The notes under the pieces are model-generated. The model worked only from the letters and a program-made list of their open reading frames with translations, was not told the DNA's origin and made no database searches. Below are positions 1 through 7,438 of a stretch of DNA of 64,000 bases, in pieces. The stretch is from Puniceibacterium sp. IMCC21224 (lineage in GTDB: Bacteria; Pseudomonadota; Alphaproteobacteria; Rhodobacterales; Rhodobacteraceae). Every line of letters starts with the position of its first letter. Within the stretch, counting starts at the first letter, position 1. The position numbers and the translations under genes were made by a program. The stretch covers positions 1 to 64,000 of the forward strand of contig NZ_LDPY01000004.1 of assembly GCF_001038505.1 (NCBI RefSeq), given 5' to 3'.

Positions 1-1149
1 TGAAGTCTCACGAGACGTTACGTGAGGGTAAAGCCCGTGATGAATACTCAGCATCGTCCCCTGAGTTCCCTCGATTAGAATACGTCCCCCTCTCTCAAGG
101 ATTTTTTCAATCCGTAGGCGAACGTTTCTTACGTATTCTTTCAGTTCGCTAACTTCACCTGCCAGCCTTACAGCCGGGCCAAAGGTTTCGTTGTCACGGT
201 TTAGGATTTTCCGTGAACTTGCGGCACCAACACCCTGGCCAGTAGTCGAAATTTTTTGCAATCCCTTTTGCTCTATCTCACGGTCCCAGTCATTGATGAT
301 CATCGCACGCGGATCGATAGATAAGCGTTCCCCATCAAGTTTTTGGTCCAAAATCTCCTTGAGAAGCTTTGGCAATGAAATGGTTGAACCTGCACCGATC
401 ATAATCTCTGCATCGGGAGTCGAGCCGGTGCCGGAAGGGAGTTGAACGAAAGTGTATTCCGGAACTGCAACTTTATGACCAGCGTTCGGTCCGCCGATCC
501 GAACAAGCGCGGCGTAATCTGTAGCAATGGCGGCGCAGACATTACCTTTTCCTTCGCTACCGTACTGGCCGCCGACAATGACATCGACCAATTGTTCAGG
601 ATCATATGGTTTCGAAGAAAATCCGCGCCAGGCCAATGCTGCCGTTGCCAAGCTTTCAGCATCGACATGATCAGTATTGAGGCACAAGTCCGCAACGGAG
701 GCAAGATCCTTGACGCCTCGCTCGGTGCCATGACTGGCAGCCTCTTGGTAGGTAAGATATTCTTTAAGCTCTTGTTTTCGTAACTTGTAGCGGCGTTCCA
801 GCTCTTCATCTGCCGCGGTCAAATGAATATGAAAGACTGCCCCGCCAAACCGGTTCCGGAGTTCGGTTACCTGGCTCTCAATTCTTGCAGAATCTACGAG
901 GAAAATCTCGACTGAACTGTCATTGTTGATGGCGTTCTCGACGGCGTCAGCGACCCATTTTCCATCGCTCTCCACGTCGAGTTTATCTCCTGCCCGCTGG
1001 AGTGCGCCTCGCTCATTCTCACATTTCATGGCTTCAAGAATATGCTTGCGTGTCGAAACACGCTTGACCTTGGGTCGCTTCTCAATTTCAGCTGAAAATA
1101 GTGATTTTCCGACGCCGATCGGCCCGGATGTGACTATAATATGTTTCAA
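1..1149 (-). CDS. P-loop nucleotide kinase-like domain fused to PurZ-like adenylosuccinate synthetase (3' end beyond window)
   Basis: Frame stays open from a TTG at 1149 to base 1, giving 383 visible residues. The TTG is preceded by GGAG at six bases, an in-frame TAA lies upstream, and there is no ATG or GTG between. Residues 9-16 are a P-loop (GPIGVGKS), followed by a Walker-B-like FLVDSA near 83-88 and an Arg-rich lid near 115-127, as in NMP/dNMP kinases. From about residue 188 the protein matches adenylosuccinate synthetases: GGQYGSEGKGN (193-203), NAGH (222-225), TTGQGVG (302-308), EGTQGT (360-365), then HHGLYPHVTS. PurA enzymes have Asp where this has Ser198; as I recall, phage PurZ enzymes, which act on dGMP, also carry Ser there. 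The stretch between TTGQGVG and EGTQG is shorter than in E. coli PurA, as in archaeal and phage forms. Substrate is inferred. Confidence 0.85.
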   Translation of the reverse strand, partial: MKHIIVTSGPIGVGKSLFSAEIEKRPKVKRVSTRKHILEAMKCENERGALQRAGDKLDVESDGKWVADAVENAINNDSSVEIFLVDSARIESQVTELRNRFGGAVFHIHLTAADEELERRYKLRKQELKEYLTYQEAASHGTERGVKDLASVADLCLNTDHVDAESLATAALAWRGFSSKPYDPEQLVDVIVGGQYGSEGKGNVCAAIATDYAALVRIGGPNAGHKVAVPEYTFVQLPSGTGSTPDAEIMIGAGSTISLPKLLKEILDQKLDGERLSIDPRAMIINDWDREIEQKGLQKISTTGQGVGAASSRKILNRDNETFGPAVRLAGEVSELKEYVRNVRLRIEKILERGGRILIEGTQGTMLSIHHGLYPHVTSRETS

Positions 1150-1296
1150 AATGATACTCCATATCGTGCCGAAGGGTTACGGCCCTACTAAATGTTGCGC
1201 GCTATCCAAAAAAATGCAACACAGCATTAGGAAATACGTGCTACACAACACTAGGCAGTGTGGCTCAACCTTAGAGTGATTTTGGGGGCTTACAAT

Positions 1297-1860
1297 ATGA
1301 ATATGATCAGCTCAGTGGTCGGGGTCCGTGTTGCAACGGGCCCAACAATAATGTTGGCGAGCGGCAAGTGGTTTGACTTTCTTGATCCACATGGGAGCGA
1401 CTTTGACATTCTTGATATTGCTAATGGACTATCGAAAGTCTGCCGTTATGCGGGGCAATGCAAGGAGTTTTACTCAGTTGCTGAACACAGCATGATCGTT
1501 AGTGAACAGGTCGATGACTACGCCTTCGAAGCCTTGATGCACGACGCGGCAGAGGCCTTCATGGGCGATATCACTCGCCCACTCAAACAGTTGGTTCCCG
1601 AGTTCAAACGGTTAGAGGCGGCGATAGAGGATGCTATTTCAGAACGTTTCAATTTGCGTCCGGATTATCGAAGCGTTGTAAAGCAGGCTGACCTCCGTGT
1701 CTTAGCTGCCGAACAAATGCAGATCATGGCAGAGGGGTGCGCTGATTGGGCTAAAGAAGCAGGTATCGAACCTGCTCCCATTAGGGTCAATAATCTAACG
1801 CCTGAGAGAGCAAAGGAAGCATTTCTTTCGAGATTTTATGATCTTGCCGGGGCTCGTTAG
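1297..1860 (+). CDS. HD-domain phosphohydrolase, YfbR/DatZ-like (predicted dNMP/dNTP hydrolase)
   Basis: 187 residues. I chose the ATG at 1297 because GGGGG lies about eight bases upstream; a GTG at 1258 would add 13 residues without such a site. The HD metal site is complete: His64 (in SVAEHS), His82-Asp83 and Asp132. The N-terminal GKWFDFLDP and DILDIANGLSKVCRYAG segments are typical of the COG1896 family that includes E. coli YfbR (a 5'-deoxynucleotidase) and phage DatZ (a dATP triphosphohydrolase). It is divergent from the kinase-PurZ gene across a 147-base gap, so the two could share control. Family membership is clear; whether it cleaves dATP, dNMPs or another nucleotide is not. Confidence 0.85.
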   Translation: MNMISSVVGVRVATGPTIMLASGKWFDFLDPHGSDFDILDIANGLSKVCRYAGQCKEFYSVAEHSMIVSEQVDDYAFEALMHDAAEAFMGDITRPLKQLVPEFKRLEAAIEDAISERFNLRPDYRSVVKQADLRVLAAEQMQIMAEGCADWAKEAGIEPAPIRVNNLTPERAKEAFLSRFYDLAGAR

Positions 1861-1954
1861 CGTCGCAATATATCCCTTTTTGAACAGTGTTGATCAGGAC
1901 TGGGGTCAGAATAAATGCGCCGGTTCGTTTGAATAACAGGCGCGTGGAGTGCCC

Positions 1955-2068
1955 ATGGCCCGCTACCAGCTTTCCCTAAGGCGACCAAACGCAAGGGCGG
2001 GCGGCTCTGCCACGACGGCGGCCTATCTTGTCAGTGAGGGCATCGAATGCCAGGCTCGGACCCTATGA
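1955..2068 (+). pseudogene. MobA/MobL-type relaxase N-terminal remnant
   Basis: From ATG 1955 the reading frame gives MARYQLSLRR, then ARAGGSATTAAYLVSEGI, then stops at TGA 2066-2068. MobA/MobL conjugative relaxases begin in this way (a MAxYxLS start, then a GRSAxAAAAYR stretch). Only the first 37 residues survive. Weak relaxase-like coding (EAAYTYQGRDAV) continues in another frame to about 2106, so a frameshift or deletion has occurred. It is a scar of a mobilisation gene and shows that this segment travelled with a mobile element. Confidence 0.55.
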
Positions 2069-2149
2069 TCGGAGGCCGCCTACACATACCAAGGCCGTGA
2101 CGCTGTGACCGTCACTCTTGGACGGAAACGAAGAATTGTGTTTCTCCAC

Positions 2150-2437
2150 CTAGTTACAGCGCGGCAAACTCAAGAGGTTATTCGGTTCGGCTCCATCGGC
2201 CTCGGTTTTCAGGTATTTTCTTCCGTTCCGCGTAGCGATGATGACCCAAACCGAGTTGCCATTTACGCTGGTCCAGAAGCGCCAAGTGCCGTCTTCGATA
2301 CCTTTGATGGCAGCATCGAGCTTAATGCACCAAGGACCACCACTCTTGGAACCAGTAGCTCCGCCGATGCTGTCAATACGCCGGTCAGAGTCCGCGCCGT
2401 CTGGAATAATGCAGGTGATCTGATGATCCTGTGGCAT
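2150..2437 (-). CDS. DUF3892 domain protein
   Basis: 95 residues, about the whole length of a DUF3892 domain. Visible family marks are the N-terminal DHQITCIIPDG strand, a central WCIKLDAAIKGIEDG, and the C-terminal GRKYLKTEADG followed by NNLLSLPRC. It is a paralogue of the gene just upstream on the same strand (2540-2803), and both end in NNL-x-x-LP-x-C. AAGGA lies about eleven bases before the ATG. Function is unknown for the family. No signal peptide or membrane segment is present, so it is probably cytoplasmic. Confidence 0.75.
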   Translation of the reverse strand: MPQDHQITCIIPDGADSDRRIDSIGGATGSKSGGPWCIKLDAAIKGIEDGTWRFWTSVNGNSVWVIIATRNGRKYLKTEADGAEPNNLLSLPRCN

Positions 2438-2539
2438 GAGGTAGTGTCCTTCTTTTTAAGATATTCGGGGATGTTAGGTTGAGATGGACCCGCAGAGGTA
2501 GATGCTATCTGCGAGCCCTGATTATGTTGGGTCATAGGC

Positions 2540-2803
2540 TTAGCAATCAGGGAGATTGTCCAAGTTGTTGCTCGAAGATTTATCGGCGGTCGAGCGAAGG
2601 TATTTGCCGGTCGTTCCGTTCACCACGGTTATGTCGACACGAGACGTGCCAGCCTGCTGGACGTAGTAGGTATGCGTGCCGTTTTCGATATCGCGGATCG
2701 CGTCAGCCTTCTGCCGTGGGGACCATGCCTCGCCTGATTTGCAAAGCTTGGTGATGTCGCCGTCCTTGTCTTTTCCTGATGCAGTTACTTTTCTGTCAGC
2801 CAT
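2540..2803 (-). CDS. DUF3892 domain protein (paralogue)
   Basis: 87 residues from the ATG at 2803, which has AAGGAG eight bases upstream; a GTG at 2812 sits too close to that site. Family features are the WSPRQKADAIRDIENGTHTY core, GKYLRSTADKSS, and the NNLDNLPDC end. It is more lysine-rich at the N terminus than its neighbour at 2150-2437. The pair plus the small basic protein at 2901-3038 lie head to tail on the minus strand and may be one unit. Molecular role is unknown. Confidence 0.75.
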   Translation of the reverse strand: MADRKVTASGKDKDGDITKLCKSGEAWSPRQKADAIRDIENGTHTYYVQQAGTSRVDITVVNGTTGKYLRSTADKSSSNNLDNLPDC

Positions 2804-2860
2804 CCGAGGCACTCCTTGAAAATAAAAAGTTCAGTATGGCTTGTGCCATCCCTGTTTGGA

Positions 2861-2887
2861 GGGGTGCCGGGTATCATCCGGCACCCC
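2861..2887. terminator. perfect 10-bp stem-loop between small genes
   Basis: GGGGTGCCGG at 2861-2870 pairs exactly with CCGGCACCCC at 2878-2887 around a seven-base loop. It lies just downstream of the minus-strand gene 2901-3038, where a terminator or a transcript-stabilising hairpin would be expected. No T-rich tail follows on the minus strand, so intrinsic termination is not assured. Confidence 0.45.
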
Positions 2888-2900
2888 CAATGTTTCAGAG

Positions 2901-3038
2901 TCATTTTTTGTTCGGACGCTGCGTGAGCGCAGAAGCCGCCGCTGTCTTTGCCGCCGGGCTGGACTTTGGATTTCTGAGCACTTTTGATGCTGCTGATGCA
3001 GCCTTCGCGCTCGTTACTTCGCTGTTCGATTTTGCCAT
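2901..3038 (-). CDS. small Ala/Lys/Ser-rich basic protein (45 aa)
   Basis: ATG at 3038 follows a near-perfect ribosome site (GGAGGTGAACAAC), and the frame runs to TGA at 2901. The product starts MAKSNSEVTSAKAASAASK, continues with a PKSSPAAKTAAASALTQR stretch and ends RPNKK. There is no signal peptide. I recall similar short K/A-rich proteins next to DUF3892 genes in other bacteria, but I cannot assign a function. The strong Shine-Dalgarno is the best argument that it is translated. Confidence 0.65.
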   Translation of the reverse strand: MAKSNSEVTSAKAASAASKVLRNPKSSPAAKTAAASALTQRPNKK

Positions 3039-3104
3039 GTTGTTCACCTCCTTCCTTTTCTCATGTCTCTGGACTTTGCCGAAATGGTCGATTCTCTCTT
3101 GACC

Positions 3105-3224
3105 AAAAATCCAGTACGTTATAGTTTTTGTGACGAAAACGTAGGATCGCCCGCCAAAGAAAAAGGCCAGATGGCCCAGTAAAAAGTCCTACGATATCGT
3201 CATAATACAGGAGTTATAGGCGTA
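3105..3224. promoter_or_regulatory. divergent promoter region with related TACG(N)TAT(N)G repeats
   Basis: This gap separates the minus-strand small protein from the XRE regulator. TACGTTATAG (about 3116) and TACGATATCG (about 3191) are near repeats, the latter containing the palindrome ACGATATCGT. CGTAGGA and TCCTACG form a distant inverted pair across the interval. These are plausible operators for the adjacent XRE repressor; inference only. Confidence 0.35.
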
Positions 3225-3566
3225 GTGTCAACTGCCGATGAAACTGATGGTATTTTTGCTGTCCGATTGCGTACCGCGCGCGAGCAACGGGAGCTAAACC
3301 AGACAGAACTTGCAAAGTTAACTGGCCTGCAGCCTGCTGCTATTGGTCACTTTGAAGCGAACCGCCGGAAGCCGTCCTTTGCTAACATTCGCGCGCTGGC
3401 CAAAGCACTTGAGGTGTCATCCGACTACCTCTTGGGCAGGGCAGACACCATCAAGGGGGCTACGACAGCATTTAGGAATGAAGAGAGCCTGAATCATGCT
3501 GATCGTGAAAGCATTCAACTGATGATCGACACACTTGCAAGGCGGCGGGAGGATCGCGAGAAGTGA
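3225..3566 (+). CDS. XRE-family transcriptional regulator (ImmR-like)
   Basis: 113 residues from a GTG preceded by AGGAG. A helix-turn-helix of Cro/C1 type spans about residues 11-65 (LRTAREQRELNQTELAKLTG, then PAAIGHFEANRRKPS, then LAKALEVSSDYLLGR). The stop overlaps the start of the metalloprotease gene by four bases (GTGA), so the two are translationally coupled. This pairing matches ImmR/ImmA modules of integrative elements, in which the protease removes the repressor after DNA damage or another signal. Its targets are likely the flanking accessory genes. Confidence 0.88.
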   Translation: MSTADETDGIFAVRLRTAREQRELNQTELAKLTGLQPAAIGHFEANRRKPSFANIRALAKALEVSSDYLLGRADTIKGATTAFRNEESLNHADRESIQLMIDTLARRREDREK

Positions 3567-4447
3567 GTAAGTTCAGACTCAAAATGTCTCGACTGAAAGG
3601 TGAACAAGTCGCAAGCCAGTTTGGGTTTGAGGCGCTTCCTGTCGACCCTATTAAGATTGCGGAAGACGAGGCCATCGTTGTTGAAGCCAAAGATCCCGAA
3701 CGTGAAGGGATGAGTGGATGCATTGTCTTTCATGGCGATGACGTTGGCATTATCTACGCTACACACATTCGCAACAAAGGGTTTCAGCGTTTCACGGTTG
3801 CGCATGAACTTGGACACTACTTTCTTGAAGGACATCCCGAAGAGATCCAGAAGACTGCGCCGGTTCACTTTTCCAAGGCGGGTTTCACGCAGGGACACAA
3901 TTCCATTGAGATAGAAGCTGATCATTTTGCATCAGGATTGCTTATGCCTACACGACTTACACGCGAAGCCCTTTATGGTGCGCCGGTTGGTCTTGAAGGA
4001 ATTCAGCACTTGGCAGGGGAAGCTGAAACGTCGCTTACATCGGCAGCAATTCGAGCTGCCGAGTGCGCGCCATATCCTATGGCTGTTGTCGTGAGCCAAG
4101 GCGCTCAGATTGCTTACGGGTTTATGTCAGAAAGCTTCAAGCGACTGGATCGCCTGCGTTTTCTTAGGAAGGGTGATCTCCTTCCCTACACTGCGACGCG
4201 AAGTTTCAATTCCGAGGAAGAAAACATCTCAAGTCGAAAGTCCATCTATGGTTCAACGCGCTTGGCCGAATGGTTTGGTGGAGAGAAGACGATTGCGCTT
4301 GAGGAAGAGATCGTAGGCCTGGGAAGTTATGGCTATACGTTGACAGTCCTATCGAGTGACATGCTTCCCGATGATCCAGATGAATTTGAGGATGAGGAAG
4401 AAAAGCTTGTAGCAAGCTGGACGCCTAGATTTGCGTATGGCCGGTAG
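3563..4447 (+). CDS. ImmA/IrrE-family metallopeptidase (DUF955)
   Basis: 294 residues from GTG 3563. The zinc-protease motif HELGH is at about residues 81-85, and EIEADHFASGLLMP supplies the third ligand Glu some 35 residues later. The C-terminal 150 residues form an extra region seen in longer IrrE-like proteins, ending in an acidic stretch (DDPDEFEDEEEK). Coupled to the XRE gene upstream, it probably cleaves that repressor and so controls the accessory island. A toxin-antitoxin-like role for the pair is an alternative. Confidence 0.88.
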   Translation: MSKFRLKMSRLKGEQVASQFGFEALPVDPIKIAEDEAIVVEAKDPEREGMSGCIVFHGDDVGIIYATHIRNKGFQRFTVAHELGHYFLEGHPEEIQKTAPVHFSKAGFTQGHNSIEIEADHFASGLLMPTRLTREALYGAPVGLEGIQHLAGEAETSLTSAAIRAAECAPYPMAVVVSQGAQIAYGFMSESFKRLDRLRFLRKGDLLPYTATRSFNSEEENISSRKSIYGSTRLAEWFGGEKTIALEEEIVGLGSYGYTLTVLSSDMLPDDPDEFEDEEEKLVASWTPRFAYGR

Positions 4448-4775
4448 TTTTGATTTTCGTCGTTTAAGTCAGCTTCATTTTACAGAAATGAAGTAGCTAT
4501 AGAAATCCCGCAACCCCGACGTCTATGCCGAGTTCGCTTTGAGCATAGGTAGGGCAGGGGATCGACGGGCTGACGCCGGCCCACCCCTACCTTGACATTT
4601 TCCCTATCATGTTGATCCGCCTGCGGTCCTGTCAGGTCCGAGAAAACCGACCGCCGCAATCACACGATGTCGTTTCTGGCCGCTCGCCATGAATCGCGAA
4701 GGATCAAGCGGTTAGCTATGACAAAAGCCCCAGGTAAACCCTTTGCTGTTTTGACAAGTTTTTAGCACCGGTCTG
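4448..4775. other. intergenic region between ImmA-like gene and virB6
   Basis: No credible gene. A short hairpin (CTTCATTT/AAATGAAG near 4472-4492) follows the protease gene, and a longer inverted repeat lies at 4548-4591. The 3' ends of two converging units meet here: the plus-strand protease and the minus-strand VirB operon. Confidence 0.5.
4548..4591. repeat. inverted repeat, possible terminator or transfer-related structure
   Basis: GGTAGGG at 4548-4554 is complementary to CCCTACC at 4585-4591, with a nested GGGC/GCCC pair. It sits between convergent genes. A bidirectional terminator is the simplest reading; an oriT-like element is possible but no nic-site match was recognised. Confidence 0.3.
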
Positions 4776-5855
4776 TCACCGCTTGCCCAATCTACCAAGT
4801 CTTGAAAGCTGTGCCAGCATTCGGGCGCCTGTTCCGGTTGCGTCACCCGGACGAGCCGCAGTTGGCCCTCCAGCAGTATTTGGCCGGCTCGGCAAGGCTT
4901 GCACGCCGAAGAATTGTCGCGCTCGAAGGGCTGCGTATTCAGCCCCAGTTGCGCCACCGATGGCATAGCGATTGTAAACTTGTTGGCTACCTGCAAGCCC
5001 TCTGGCGAAGGCATAGCTTCCCCCGAACCCGGCCGAGAGTGCTGGCATCATGATGTTTCCAGAAATCGCCCGGACCAAGAAAGGCGTTGCTATGATGAAA
5101 CCCTTTGCCATCAGCACCATCATGAAAAATGGGATAAGGGCCCCTATGTTCGAGGCCCCCTCTGGGTCGCCAAGCTCGGCAAGAAGCGCCCGAGAGACCC
5201 CCGTGATCGTCGCGAACACGCCGGCGACGACGATCGGATACATCGCGAATGAAATTAGCGCGGATAACCAGCGTGCGAAGTAGTCTTTGGTCACTTCGAA
5301 AAGGGTCAGGAAGATCATGATCGGTGCAATCCCGATCAGTAGAGCGATCATGAGCCGAGACGCGACGACGATGAACGCCGCCAGGCCACCCAGTATGGAG
5401 AGTAGCAGGACGCCAAGAGTGTCCAACAGAGCACCGGCCATCCAGTTCAGCTCAGACCCCGCGGCATTCAGGTAGTCCCCGAGTGCTGCAATCAGTTCGT
5501 CAAATTCCTCTGCAAAGGTACCGGAAGGACCTGGTGATCCGCCGCCGACAGAAGCCACAAGGGCCCCGGCAATGCTGTCGATTCCGTTAAGTATTGCTGA
5601 GGCAAGCGCATTGAACTGGACCCAGTTGGACGCGAAGATCCCTATCAGTCCGACCTTCACGGCCAGCCAAAAGGCAGTTCGGCCGTCCATGGCGCGATAC
5701 TGGTAGATCATGTTGATGAAGACCAAAATGACAACCAGTGTCGTTCCCAGAACCAGTAGCGTGCCAACCGTTGCAGCGACCGCGCCAAACTGGGTCTCGG
5801 CAGCGGTTTCCAGATAGCCTTCAGCCGTTTCCACGAAGTAGGTGACGACGCTCAT
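4776..5855 (-). CDS. virB6: type IV secretion inner-membrane channel protein VirB6/TrbL
   Basis: 359 residues. There are several strongly hydrophobic helices: about 27-50, a long block near 150-185, and more near 200-275. In between is a Gly/Ser/Pro periplasmic loop (VASVGGGSPGPSG). The C-terminal 80 residues are hydrophilic, as in VirB6. In mating-pair apparatus VirB6 lines the substrate path through the inner membrane with VirB8 and VirB10. It is the last gene of the minus-strand virB operon, six bases after the small exported protein at 5862-6266. Confidence 0.88.
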   Translation of the reverse strand: MSVVTYFVETAEGYLETAAETQFGAVAATVGTLLVLGTTLVVILVFINMIYQYRAMDGRTAFWLAVKVGLIGIFASNWVQFNALASAILNGIDSIAGALVASVGGGSPGPSGTFAEEFDELIAALGDYLNAAGSELNWMAGALLDTLGVLLLSILGGLAAFIVVASRLMIALLIGIAPIMIFLTLFEVTKDYFARWLSALISFAMYPIVVAGVFATITGVSRALLAELGDPEGASNIGALIPFFMMVLMAKGFIIATPFLVRAISGNIMMPALSAGFGGSYAFARGLAGSQQVYNRYAIGGATGAEYAALRARQFFGVQALPSRPNTAGGPTAARPGDATGTGARMLAQLSRLGRLGKR

Positions 5856-5861
5856 GGATTG

Positions 5862-6266
5862 CTACCAGTTGCCAGCTGCTTCGCAGATAGGCATTGCGGC
5901 GCTGCGCAGTTCATTTGCCTGCCGCCGGTATTTGGACGTCGCTTCGACAACGTCCCAGTATTCAGATGAAGCATAGCGCTCGGTGTAGAAGCGTACGGCG
6001 TCCTCCCAAGTTGGATACCGTGTGGGACAGTTGCAGTTTTGCGAGTCTACGACGCGCTCCATGCTTTGAGCCCGATATATCTGTTGGATCAAAAGGCGCT
6101 TATAGGATTCGCGCACATTGATGTTCTGCATCCATTCCGGCTCGGGTGGTTGGTCTGGACAAACATTTGGGTGGTTGTCGAGCGTCGGGATCAGGGTCCG
6201 CTCTGCTACGCCAGCAGTTGTGCCAAAGATCAAGAGCAGGCCAGCGACTGCAATAGTCTGTGTCAT
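5862..6266 (-). CDS. exported protein of virB operon, unknown function
   Basis: 134 residues with a signal peptide (first about 21 residues, ending GVAERT). The mature part has four or five Cys (VCPDQ, NCNCPTR, PICEAAGNW) and is mostly helical and charged. It sits between the DUF4177-like gene (four-base overlap) and virB6, so it is probably an accessory periplasmic subunit of the secretion channel. I do not recognise a named family. Alpha-proteobacterial virB operons often carry such small entry-exclusion-like or chaperone-like genes here. Confidence 0.7.
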   Translation of the reverse strand: MTQTIAVAGLLLIFGTTAGVAERTLIPTLDNHPNVCPDQPPEPEWMQNINVRESYKRLLIQQIYRAQSMERVVDSQNCNCPTRYPTWEDAVRFYTERYASSEYWDVVEATSKYRRQANELRSAAMPICEAAGNW

Positions 6267-6451
6267 TCCGATGCCGCCTTCATTGTACCAGTCTCACGCT
6301 TCAAGAAAGTGGTGTAGCCGTAATCGCCGGCTTCGGCGGTGATGACCTCCCATCCTTCCGCGCCGCGCTGATTCAAGGCGTTTCGCATCGCGTCGTAGTC
6401 CTGTTGTTTTTTCACCTCAAAGAACAAGATATCGTATTCAAATGTCTTCAT
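6263..6451 (-). CDS. small DUF4177-like protein
   Basis: 62 residues starting MKTFEYDILFFEVKKQQ, with the ALNQRGAEGWEVITAEAG core and a C-terminal TTFLKRETG that define DUF4177-type domains. It overlaps virB11 upstream and the exported protein gene downstream by four bases each, so it is translated as part of the virB operon. No signal peptide, so it is cytosolic. The role in secretion is unknown. Confidence 0.72.
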   Translation of the reverse strand: MKTFEYDILFFEVKKQQDYDAMRNALNQRGAEGWEVITAEAGDYGYTTFLKRETGTMKAASE

Positions 6452-7434
6452 GGGGAAGTTCCAATCTCAGTTGCGCCGGGGAGATAGAATTCTGTGATGC
6501 CGCGTTTGCCGTCATGGCGACCGGCCTGGATGATCACATCGATGGAGTTCTCGATGTACTGGATCATGTCGGCATAGGTCATTGGGATCTCTGTCTTCAG
6601 TGCTGCGATCGCAAGCCGCTGCACGGCCAATTGCGGGGTTTCGGCATGCAGCGTGGTCATCGAGCCGCCATGGCCGGTGTTGATGGCTTCCAGAAAGGTC
6701 ATGGCCTCCTTGCCGCGCACCTCGCCCAGGATGATCCGGTCGGGACGCATGCGCAGCGTGGCGGTGAGAAGCACATCGGCGGCCTGGAATTCCGCGTCGC
6801 GATTGGCGATGAGGGTCACGGCATTTGGCTGGGTCGGCAGAAGCTCGGCCGCTTCTTCGATGGTGACGATGCGTTCCTCGGCCGGTACGTGCGAGAGGAT
6901 CTTGCGCGCGGCCACGGTCTTGCCGGTGGAGGTGCCGCCCGAGACGATCATGTTGAGTTTGTTCTCGACGCAAAAGGCCAGCGCATCATCGATCACGCCC
7001 GCGGCCACCACGGCGCGCAAGGCGCGCTTCTTTTCCACGCGCAGGTCTTCGAGCTTGCGCTCTTTTCCGTAGAGGAAATCGAGTGCGATGCCCTCGAGTG
7101 GTAGGCTCGAGAAGAACCGCAGGCTGATCGACATGGCCGAGAGCACGGCGGGCGGGGTGATGACCTGTGCGCGGATCGGGCGACCCTTGTAGGTGATCGA
7201 GACCGAGACGATGGGCCGGTCCTTGCTCATGGTGGTGTTGGCGGAGGAGGCGATCTGGTTGCCGAGATCCTTCACTTCTGTCGCGGTCAGCGTTTGATCC
7301 AGCGCCCGCATGAAATGATCGCCCTGGAATTCGCCCCAACAGGTCCCGTCGGGGTTGATGCAGATCTCGATGACATCGTCGCGGGCGGCGGCGTCGATCC
7401 GGTCGAGGGAGGTTTCGAGATAGCTCAGCGACAT
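6448..7434 (-). CDS. virB11: type IV secretion ATPase VirB11
   Basis: 328 residues from the ATG at 7434, four bases after the virB10 stop. The Walker A motif GGTSTGKT is at about residues 166-173. Further landmarks are IVTIEEAAELL, the Asp/His-box region LRMRPDRIILGEVRG, and GHGGSMTTLHAETP, all diagnostic of the VirB11/GspE hexameric ATPases. The enzyme sits at the cytoplasmic base and switches the machine between pilus assembly and DNA transfer. Length is normal for the family. Confidence 0.95.
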   Translation of the reverse strand: MSLSYLETSLDRIDAAARDDVIEICINPDGTCWGEFQGDHFMRALDQTLTATEVKDLGNQIASSANTTMSKDRPIVSVSITYKGRPIRAQVITPPAVLSAMSISLRFFSSLPLEGIALDFLYGKERKLEDLRVEKKRALRAVVAAGVIDDALAFCVENKLNMIVSGGTSTGKTVAARKILSHVPAEERIVTIEEAAELLPTQPNAVTLIANRDAEFQAADVLLTATLRMRPDRIILGEVRGKEAMTFLEAINTGHGGSMTTLHAETPQLAVQRLAIAALKTEIPMTYADMIQYIENSIDVIIQAGRHDGKRGITEFYLPGATEIGTSP

Positions 7435-7438
7435 GGGC

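Noticed and set aside
191..783. Plus-strand open frames of 84 and 113 residues
   Set aside because: They lie opposite the kinase-PurZ gene, whose minus-strand frame carries clear family motifs; the plus frames show none.
4548..4591. Possible oriT
   Set aside because: An inverted repeat is present near transfer genes, but no nic-like sequence or adjacent relaxase gene supports it; listed only as a repeat.
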